From the NCBI GenBank assembly GCA_943325655.2, contig CALPQG020000205.1, positions 1-5,596 on the forward strand: a stretch of DNA of 5,596 nucleotides, written 5' to 3'. The stretch comes from Bifidobacterium breve. Its GTDB lineage: Bacteria; Bacteroidota; Bacteroidia; Cytophagales; UBA9547. Made by a program: the position numbers and the translations under genes. Below, one piece after another: positions 1 to 5,310 of this stretch (positions are counted from its first letter, which is position 1; every line of letters starts with the position of its first letter). Under the pieces are notes generated by a model, which made no database searches, was not told the origin of the DNA, and worked only from the letters and a program-made list of their open reading frames with translations.

Positions 1-99
1 AAAAAGATCAGCATCGTAAAGCCCTGAAAGGGCGTAATAAAACAGCAATGGACAACGTCCATTGAAATAGTGTTGAATGATGAGTGTTGAGTTTTTAGT
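1..99. repeat. Repeat unit 1 (68-bp core plus 31-bp linker)
   Basis: Core 1-68 with hairpin A at 21-33 and hairpin B at 46-64; linker 69-99. The linker contains three degenerate heptamers, TGTTGAA, TGATGAG and TGTTGAG (71-91), followed by a T-rich stretch. Sequence identical to unit 2. Confidence 0.95.
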
Positions 100-198
100 A
101 AAAAGATCAGCATCGTAAAGCCCTGAAAGGGCGTAATAAAACAGCAATGGACAACGTCCATTGAAATAGTGTTGAATGATGAGTGTTGAGTTTTTAGT
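100..198. repeat. Repeat unit 2 (68-bp core plus 31-bp linker)
   Basis: Exact 99-bp copy of unit 1: hairpin A at 120-132, hairpin B at 145-163, linker with the heptamers at 170-190. Complete identity including the linker points to a recent tandem duplication or ongoing homogenisation. Confidence 0.95.
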
Positions 199-266
199 AA
201 AAATATCAGCATCGTAAAGCCCTGAAAGGGCGTAATAAAACAGCAATGGACAACGTCCATTGAAAT
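199..266. repeat. Repeat unit 3 (core only, no linker)
   Basis: Hairpin A at 219-231 and hairpin B at 244-262, both perfect. It has a single change from unit 1 (T for G at 204). The 31-bp linker is absent, so the core itself behaves as the element. Confidence 0.95.
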
Positions 267-267
267 A

Positions 268-335
268 AAAAAGATCAACAGCGTAAAGCCCTGAAAGGGC
301 ATAATAAAACAGCAATGGACAACGTCCATTGAAAT
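268..335. repeat. Repeat unit 4 (core only, slightly diverged)
   Basis: Hairpin A at 288-300 and hairpin B at 313-331, both perfect. Three substitutions relative to unit 1 (278, 281, 301) all fall outside the stems, so the hairpin arms are the best-preserved part of the element. Confidence 0.95.
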
Positions 336-348
336 TGAATGTTGAATA
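335..348. repeat. Pair of TTGAAT-type heptamers after unit 4
   Basis: TTGAATG (335-341) followed by TTGAATA (342-348). These resemble the heptamers in the 31-bp linkers of units 1 and 2 and may be a linker relic. The following 349-373 is A/T-rich with no recognisable promoter or other motif. Confidence 0.6.
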
Positions 349-373
349 AAAAAATAATTGATTTCAGCACAAC

Positions 374-402
374 ATAAAAATGATGGACAAAGTCCATTGA
401 AA
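374..402. repeat. Decayed fifth repeat copy, hairpin B only
   Basis: Positions 374-402 match the second half of the 68-bp core (ATAAAA, then hairpin B, then TTGAAA) with a small deletion; hairpin A is gone. The inner stem ATGGAC (383-388), loop AAA, GTCCAT (392-397) is perfect. The two outer pairs are C-G and A-U in the full copies. Here they have become U381-G399 and G382-U398, which can still pair as RNA wobbles although they break the DNA palindrome. The relic ends only seven bases before the ATG of the RND permease gene, so it occupies the initiation region of that mRNA. Confidence 0.85.
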
Positions 403-406
403 AAAA

Positions 407-3400
407 ATGAAAAAAATAATAACGTTTTTTGTGGAATACCCCATTTGGGGACAAATGTCAATCCTGGTGATTTTTATCCTGGGCTTGATGAGTTTGTTGT
501 CCATGAATGTGAATTTTTTTCCTGAAATAGATCCCCGAATCATCACCATACAAGTTGCTTTTCCTGGTTCTTCTCCCCAAGAAATGGAAGAAGGCGTGGT
601 ACTAAAAATTGAAAATGCGCTGAGAGGTGTTCAGGGTATTGAACAAGTCAGCTCTATTTCATCTGAGAATGTTGCCGCGTTGACCATTGAAGGGAAGAAA
701 AATTATGACCAAGATGAACTGCTCAGCGATGTAAAAAATGCCATCGACAAGGTAAGTTCTTTTCCTACTGGAACAGAAAACCCGATTGTGTATAAAGTAA
801 AATTGACCGAAAGGGTAATCACCATGCTTTTAAAAGGCAATGCTGATTTATTGACGCTCAAGAAATTGGCTGACAATATTGAAGATGATATGCTTGCTTC
901 CGGCAAAGTATCTCAAATTGAAATTAAAGGTTTACCTCCATTAGAAGTAGTGATTGAAATTTCTGAAGAGAACATGCGTAGGTACGGAATCAAGTTTGAC
1001 GACTTGAGTAGTGCCATTCGCAGAAACAACATGGACATTTCTGCAGGTGCTTTGAAATCTGAAGAAGAAGAAATTCTCATACGTTTCAGGAATAAAAAAT
1101 ACGACCAGGAAGCCATTGGGAATATTGTTGTAAAAAGCAAAATCGATGGTTCGTTGTTGTATGTCAAAGATGTAGCTACGGTTAAGGAACAATTTGCGGA
1201 AGCGCCTAACAAAACCATTTACAACGGAGAGCGTGCAGTGACCATTTTGGTAAACAAAACACAAAAAGAAGACATGCTCAAAACGGCTGATTATGTCAAT
1301 GAGTATGTGTCAAAATACAGCTTGCAACATCCAGATGTTCAATTGGTCGTGGCTTCCGACAATTCTACCACCGTTCGTCAGCGCATAGATTTGTTGATAA
1401 AAGATGGCTGGACAGGCCTGTTGTTGATTGTCGTTTTGTTGGGAATATTTTTACATTTAAGGGTGTCGTTTTGGGTTGCCGTAGGTATTCCAATTTCCTA
1501 TTTGGGGATGTTTATTATTGCCCAAATGTATGGTACCACCATCAATGCGATTTCCCTTTTTGGGATGATTTTGGTTTCCGGGATTTTGGTAGATGATGCC
1601 ATTGTGATTTCTGAAAATGTATTTGCCCATTATGAAATGGGTAAAACCCGCGCCCGTGCAGCCATTGACGGTACTTTTGAGGTGTTTCCTTCTGTGTTTA
1701 CTTCTGTATTTGCAACGATGGTGATGTTTATGCCTTTCTTCTTTTTGGATGGTAGAATGGGTGAAATGTTTGCCGATATGGCATTGGTAGTAATTGCTTG
1801 TTTGGGCGTTTCTTTGTTGGATGCGGCATTTTTTCTTCCTGCACATTTGGCACATTCAGAAGCATTTACCAAAAAAGAAAAAGGAAAATTCAGAAAATGG
1901 TCAGACAATATCATTGAGGCCATCAGGCTGAAATTTTATGCTCGGGTGTTGAATTACATGTTGCGTAATAAATATTTGGCACTCTCCATTGCCATTGCTT
2001 TTATATTTGTCATCACCGGATTATGGAAAGGTGATTTTATCAAAGGTACTTTTTTCCCTTTTGTAGACAATGATAACATTTCGGTTGAATTATCGCTCCC
2101 AACCGGTAAAAGGGAAATGGATACCGAACGTATTTTGCAGGAAATTGAAAAGAAAGTTTGGGAAGTTAATAAAGAAATTGCAGCCAAAAGAGAGGATAAG
2201 AAAAGTGTCGTTTTGAGTACCAGACTTGAAATCGGGAAAGATGGTGCTGCCGAAAAAGGCTTGATTGATATTCAGTTGATGGATGGTGAACAACGAAATA
2301 TGTTCAGCTATGATATCAGTGATGCACTTCGGGAAAAAATAGGAGAGGTTCCCGATGCGGATAAACTAACGGTTGGGGCCAAACAGGTTTTTGGAAAACC
2401 AATAGTAGTAAGTATCAGAGGGAAGGATTTGGAGGTCTTAGAGGCAGCTAAAAATGCGATGAAGCATGAACTTAAAATGCTGCCAACCTTAAAGGATATT
2501 GTCGACAATAATTTTGTAGGTAAACGAGAAATTAAATTAACCCTAAAGCCATTGGCTTATTTTCTGGGATTAAGTACTGCCGATATTTCCAAACAAATTC
2601 GACAAGGGTTTTATGGAGAAGAAGTACAACGTTTACAAATTGGAAAAGACGAAGTGAAAGTCTGGGTGCGCTATACTGCGGAAGACCGAAAAAACATAGG
2701 AAAGCTTGAAGAAATTAAAATTAAAATAGCCGAAAAAGAATATCCTTTAAGTGAATTGGTCAGTTATACTTTGGAACGGGGTGTGGTGAGTATCAACCAT
2801 ACCGATGGCTCGAGAGAAATCAAAGTAGAAGCTGATCTGGCCAACCAAAACGAATCGGTTCCACCGATTATCAATCAAATCAAAGAAGACGTTCTGCCTA
2901 AAATTATGGCTGATTTCCCAGGAGTGAAACTTAAAATGGAGGGTCAGGACAAAGAAACGCAGAAATTTGGGAAGTCTGCGGCTATTGCATTTCCTTTGGC
3001 ATTGGCGTTTTTGGTCATTACTATTTTGTTGACTTTTAGGTCCAAAGGCCAAACGTTGCTGATCATGATGATGATTCCTTTGGGTATTTACGGCGCGTTC
3101 TTAGGACATTTGATAGAAGGGAAACCTGTTTCTATATTGAGTTTTTATGGCATCATTGCGCTTGCCGGAATAGTGGTGAATGACTCCGTGGTTTTTCTAG
3201 ATACTTTCAATAGGAATATCAAAGAAGGAATGAAATTACGGGATGCCATTTATAATGCTGGCATCTCAAGGTTTAGGGCAATATTCTTAAATTCGTTTGC
3301 GAATATATTGGGCTTATATCCTTTGATTTTAGAAAAAAGCCGACAAGCCCAGTTCTTAATTCCGATGGCAATTTCTGTGGCTTGGGGTTTGTTTTTCGTG

Positions 3401-3544
3401 ACCATTTTCACGCTGTTCTTATTTCCTTGTTTGATCTTGTTGTTCAATGATTTAAGGATTTGGGTGTATTCCAAATGGAACAATAAAACCTACAACCAGG
3501 AAGAAGTTGAACCTGCATTTGTACCAATAGAAGAAATCAATTAG
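407..3544 (+). CDS. RND-family efflux permease, AcrB-like inner-membrane pump
   Basis: An inner-membrane, proton-driven trimeric pump that would export drugs, solvents or other toxic compounds through a periplasmic adaptor and an outer-membrane channel. The substrate cannot be told from sequence. The 1045 residues match the usual length of AcrB (about 1050). Visible layout: TM1 at about 12-33, first large periplasmic loop 34-332, TM2-TM6 at about 333-478, TM7 at 521-540, second periplasmic loop 541-855, TM8-TM12 at about 856-1013, then a short hydrophilic tail. TM4 has the proton-relay pair D396/D397 in GILVDDAIV, followed by E403. TM10 reads GIVVNDSVV, so N925 stands where AcrB has K940; R955 and N962 in TM11 align with AcrB R971 and T978. 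The start MKKIITFFVEYPIWG fits the family N-terminus. There is no Shine-Dalgarno sequence; a repeat-derived hairpin lies just upstream. No adaptor or TolC gene is next to it here. The 3' end overlaps the convergent yhhQ gene by 8 bp. The family is certain; HAE-type rather than metal-type is inference. Confidence 0.97.
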   Translation: MKKIITFFVEYPIWGQMSILVIFILGLMSLLSMNVNFFPEIDPRIITIQVAFPGSSPQEMEEGVVLKIENALRGVQGIEQVSSISSENVAALTIEGKKNYDQDELLSDVKNAIDKVSSFPTGTENPIVYKVKLTERVITMLLKGNADLLTLKKLADNIEDDMLASGKVSQIEIKGLPPLEVVIEISEENMRRYGIKFDDLSSAIRRNNMDISAGALKSEEEEILIRFRNKKYDQEAIGNIVVKSKIDGSLLYVKDVATVKEQFAEAPNKTIYNGERAVTILVNKTQKEDMLKTADYVNEYVSKYSLQHPDVQLVVASDNSTTVRQRIDLLIKDGWTGLLLIVVLLGIFLHLRVSFWVAVGIPISYLGMFIIAQMYGTTINAISLFGMILVSGILVDDAIVISENVFAHYEMGKTRARAAIDGTFEVFPSVFTSVFATMVMFMPFFFLDGRMGEMFADMALVVIACLGVSLLDAAFFLPAHLAHSEAFTKKEKGKFRKWSDNIIEAIRLKFYARVLNYMLRNKYLALSIAIAFIFVITGLWKGDFIKGTFFPFVDNDNISVELSLPTGKREMDTERILQEIEKKVWEVNKEIAAKREDKKSVVLSTRLEIGKDGAAEKGLIDIQLMDGEQRNMFSYDISDALREKIGEVPDADKLTVGAKQVFGKPIVVSIRGKDLEVLEAAKNAMKHELKMLPTLKDIVDNNFVGKREIKLTLKPLAYFLGLSTADISKQIRQGFYGEEVQRLQIGKDEVKVWVRYTAEDRKNIGKLEEIKIKIAEKEYPLSELVSYTLERGVVSINHTDGSREIKVEADLANQNESVPPIINQIKEDVLPKIMADFPGVKLKMEGQDKETQKFGKSAAIAFPLALAFLVITILLTFRSKGQTLLIMMMIPLGIYGAFLGHLIEGKPVSILSFYGIIALAGIVVNDSVVFLDTFNRNIKEGMKLRDAIYNAGISRFRAIFLNSFANILGLYPLILEKSRQAQFLIPMAISVAWGLFFVTIFTLFLFPCLILLFNDLRIWVYSKWNNKTYNQEEVEPAFVPIEEIN

Positions 3545-4289
3545 TTTTTATTGGATTCAAATAACTGTCAATGATATAGTGAATGATGTACAATAAAGGG
3601 GTGAGCAAAATGGCAACGATGAATTTGTAGATGTAATTGATGATTCCAACGGAAACGATTTGTTCTAAATTCCAATTCCCAAAAAGGTAAAAGGCAATAA
3701 ACAGCACCACAAAGCTATCCACCAATTGAGAAATCAAGGTTGATCCTGTTGCCCTTAACCAGAGTTTTTTACTTCCAGTGACAGATTTTATCCACTGAAA
3801 AGTGTGCGCATCCAACAATTGACCAATAAAAAAAGCGGTAATAGATCCGAGCATTATTCCCATTCCCTGACGAAAAATGGCGCTGAAAGCATTGTTGATG
3901 TTCAATGGGTTTCCATCGATATCTACTTTGTTGATTTCCTGCCAAAAAGCTGCCGGAGGAAGTTGTGTGGTGAAGTAAATCACCAGGAAGGTATAGGCAA
4001 TTAAAAAAGCGGTGATGATACTTATTTTTTTTACACCTGCTTTGCCAAAATATTCATTGATAATGTCAGAGATCACAAATACAACTGGCCAAATGACCAC
4101 GCCAGCAGACAAGTTAAAGTCAAGTGTCAAATGATTTATTAAAGGAATTTGCGCGGGAGGGAGGTTTAAAAAAGCTTCACCCGAAAATATTTTTGCGCCA
4201 ATGATTTCCGCAACAATGGCGTTGGTAATAAATATTCCAGCCAAAATGATGAATAAGTGGTGGTATTTTTGATGAGTAGTATCAGTCAT
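3537..4289 (-). CDS. yhhQ: Queuosine precursor transporter, YhhQ family
   Basis: A 250-residue integral inner-membrane protein of the YhhQ/DUF165 (COG1738) family. The E. coli member takes up the 7-deazaguanine precursors preQ0 and preQ1 for making queuosine, the modified base at tRNA position 34; some homologues may prefer queuine. Recognised from N23 and K33 around the first membrane segment, the DIINEYFGK motif (75-83), the FRQGMGIMLGS segment (139-149) and RATGSTLISQLVDSFVV (179-195). About six hydrophobic segments are visible, near 12-32, 60-77, 88-107, 143-160, 185-204 and 215-239. The loop at 110-140 is hydrophilic. The ATG at 4287-4289 is the only reasonable start, since the next Met is residue 143; its leader is A/T-rich without a Shine-Dalgarno. 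It lies 74 bp downstream of rnz on the same strand and could be co-transcribed with it. Its last two codons and stop overlap the end of the RND gene. I saw no preQ1 riboswitch upstream. Family is secure; the exact substrate is inferred. Confidence 0.93.
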   Translation of the reverse strand: MTDTTHQKYHHLFIILAGIFITNAIVAEIIGAKIFSGEAFLNLPPAQIPLINHLTLDFNLSAGVVIWPVVFVISDIINEYFGKAGVKKISIITAFLIAYTFLVIYFTTQLPPAAFWQEINKVDIDGNPLNINNAFSAIFRQGMGIMLGSITAFFIGQLLDAHTFQWIKSVTGSKKLWLRATGSTLISQLVDSFVVLFIAFYLFGNWNLEQIVSVGIINYIYKFIVAILLTPLLYIIHYIIDSYLNPIKTN

Positions 4290-4363
4290 TTGTTAATTGT
4301 GAATTTTTAATTTTTAATTTAAAAAGGTAGAGAATTCAATTATTTACTTCCTGAATTTAAAAT
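4290..4363. other. AT-rich spacer between rnz and yhhQ
   Basis: The 74-bp spacer has heptamer repeats at both ends (see the separate entries) and an unremarkable middle at 4323-4350. I looked on the minus strand for a Bacteroidota-type promoter (TTG and a TAnnTTTG box) and found only a TTG at 4336-4338 (ATTGAATTCT) without a convincing -7 box. No strong GC-rich terminator hairpin is present. Whether yhhQ has its own promoter or is read through from rnz cannot be decided from the sequence. Confidence 0.5.
4302..4320. repeat. Heptamer tract (AATTTTT)n
   Basis: AATTTTT at 4302-4308, again at 4309-4315, then partial AATTT at 4316-4320: exact period 7. On the minus strand this A-rich tract lies 13-31 bases upstream of the yhhQ start codon, where it would keep the leader unstructured. 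Confidence 0.75.
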
Positions 4364-4382
4364 TCAAAATTTAAAATTCAAA
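4354..4382. repeat. Heptamer tract across the rnz stop codon
   Basis: Four consecutive heptamers, AATTTAA, AATTCAA, AATTTAA and AATTCAA (4354-4381), form an exact 14-bp direct repeat made of two 7-bp sub-units. The rnz stop codon (4364-4366) lies in the second heptamer, and the last five codons of rnz (LNFKF) are made of this repeat, so the tract forms the extreme C-terminus of the enzyme. Confidence 0.85.
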
Positions 4383-5302
4383 GAATCAGTTTCTAAACTA
4401 AAAGTTAAACCTTCAAGCGCTAGCGCAGTATTCGGGAATTTTGCGACGGCTTCCTCTAACAAAATGTCAAGGTTTTTGTAGCGAGATGAAAAATGACCGA
4501 TAAGGAGCTTTTTAACATTCGCCAAACTCGCAATCGTTGCTGCCTGAAAAGCGGTACTGTGAAATGTCATTTTTGCTCGGTCTGCTAAGTCAGTAGCAAA
4601 AGTGGCTTCATGGTAAAGCAAATCAATGTTTTGAAGGAATGGTACAATGCTTTCGTCAAATATGGTATCTGACATGTAGGCATAACTGCCATTTGGTTTT
4701 GGAGGTAAAGTGAATGCTTCGTTTTTATACAATACATTTCCTGCAGCGTCAAAAATGTCTAGGCCTTTTTTTAAGTCTGCAATTTCTTGCAGTAAAAGTC
4801 CTTCGGGTAACAACTCTTTGTTGATGCGTAATTTTTTAGGTTTTTCCCTGAATACAAATCCGGTACAGGCAATTCGGTGTTTTAGTGGAACCGTACTAAC
4901 TGTAAGGTCATTGTTTTCAAAAATTATTGCTGGCTGGTTTGGGTCAATTTCATGAAACTGAAGCGGGTAATTTAATAATGTTTCAGAGTATTTAAATTGT
5001 ACGGTAATGATTTCCATTAATCCGTAAGGACCGTAAATGTGTAGCTTTTCTTTCCTGCCATTGAGGTGTAAAGTGGAGATAAATCCAACCAAACCCAGAT
5101 AGTGATCGCCATGCAAATGGCTGATAAAAATGTGGTTAATCTTTTGAGATTTAACACCATAATGCTTTAGTTGCATTTGTGTACCTTCGCCACAATCTAT
5201 TAAGAAATGTTCTTTTTCGGCGCAAAGGTATTGTGCACTATGGTGTCTGTTAAAAACCGGAGTGGCTGAACTGGAACCAAGTATTTGAACTGTTATAGCC
5301 AA
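4364..5302 (-). CDS. rnz: Ribonuclease Z (tRNA 3'-processing endonuclease), TTG start
   Basis: A cytoplasmic zinc-dependent endonuclease of the metallo-beta-lactamase fold that removes 3' trailers from tRNA precursors. The 312 residues match the short bacterial form (about 300-310). Metal and catalytic residues are all present: HLHGDH at 62-67 (H62, H64, D66, H67), H142 in LKHRI, D212 in MSDT, and H270 in IGHFSSRY. DCGEGTQMQL (36-45) and LYHEATF (229-235) are further family signatures, and the insertion at about 150-185 fits the tRNA-binding exosite arm. The first codon (5300-5302) reads TTG, not ATG. There is no ATG in frame between it and the upstream stop at 5348-5350, and MAITVQILGSSSATP lines up with the usual RNase Z N-terminus, so TTG is very likely the true start. 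It begins 8 bases after the STAS gene stops, suggesting one operon and possible translational coupling. The last five residues come from an intergenic-type heptamer repeat. Confidence 0.97.
   Translation of the reverse strand: MAITVQILGSSSATPVFNRHHSAQYLCAEKEHFLIDCGEGTQMQLKHYGVKSQKINHIFISHLHGDHYLGLVGFISTLHLNGRKEKLHIYGPYGLMEIITVQFKYSETLLNYPLQFHEIDPNQPAIIFENNDLTVSTVPLKHRIACTGFVFREKPKKLRINKELLPEGLLLQEIADLKKGLDIFDAAGNVLYKNEAFTLPPKPNGSYAYMSDTIFDESIVPFLQNIDLLYHEATFATDLADRAKMTFHSTAFQAATIASLANVKKLLIGHFSSRYKNLDILLEEAVAKFPNTALALEGLTFSLETDSLNFKF
5300..5302 (-). promoter_or_regulatory. rnz: TTG initiation codon of rnz
   Basis: Plus-strand CAA, read as TTG on the coding strand. The eight bases between the STAS stop and this codon (AATTACTTCC region) show no Shine-Dalgarno motif. 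The other in-frame option, ATT at 5309-5311, is an unlikely start and overlaps the STAS stop codon. A weak start tucked behind an upstream gene would fit low, coupled expression; that is inference. Confidence 0.8.
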
Positions 5303-5310
5303 GGAAGTAA

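Larger units (their letters stand above)
1..335. repeat. Head-to-tail array of four REP-like double-hairpin elements
   Basis: Four copies of a 68-bp core lie in the same orientation at 1-68, 100-167, 199-266 and 268-335. Each core holds two perfect palindromes: hairpin A (GCCCT, loop GAA, AGGGC) and, 12 bp further on, hairpin B (CAATGGAC, loop AAC, GTCCATTG). Copies 1 and 2 are each followed by the same 31-bp linker, giving an identical 99-bp unit. The linker after copy 2 is also complete, so copies 1-3 are spaced 99 bp apart, while copies 3 and 4 are separated by only one A. Cores 1 and 2 are identical, core 3 differs at one base (204), and core 4 at three (278, 281, 301), all outside the hairpin stems. 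No reading frame is visible. Paired palindromes of this kind resemble REP/BIME elements mobilised by RAYT (IS200-like Y1) transposases; that link is inference, as no transposase is in the window. The array may continue to the left. Confidence 0.95.

Noticed and set aside
1..335. CRISPR-like appearance of the regular array
   Set aside because: The spacing sequences are identical or absent, not unique spacers, the unit is 68-99 bp, and no cas gene is present.
1..335. Hairpins A and B as intrinsic terminators
   Set aside because: Neither hairpin is followed by a run of T on the plus strand. On the minus strand hairpin B is followed only by CTGTTTTATTA, a weak and offset T stretch.
336..380. Promoter for the RND gene
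   Set aside because: A TTG and a TAATTGAT stretch occur, but the match to the Bacteroidota TAnnTTTG box is too poor to call.
913..1264. Two overlapping minus-strand frames within the RND gene
   Set aside because: Both are shadows of the first periplasmic loop of the pump, with no family features or plausible start signals.
1457..1855. Open frame of 132 codons on the minus strand within the RND gene
   Set aside because: It lies wholly inside a well-conserved membrane-spanning part of the pump, and its product is rich in His, Lys and Asn with no recognisable domain; it is a shadow frame.
3804..4004. Plus-strand 66-codon frame opposite yhhQ
   Set aside because: Opposite a clear conserved transporter gene; low-complexity hydrophilic product with no recognisable motif.
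4290..4363. Possible preQ1 riboswitch in front of yhhQ
   Set aside because: No C-rich loop or pseudoknot-type pairing as in preQ1-I or preQ1-II could be found; the leader is almost pure A/T.
4710..4955. Plus-strand 81-codon frame opposite rnz
   Set aside because: Lies opposite the RNase Z exosite and central region; no domain seen.
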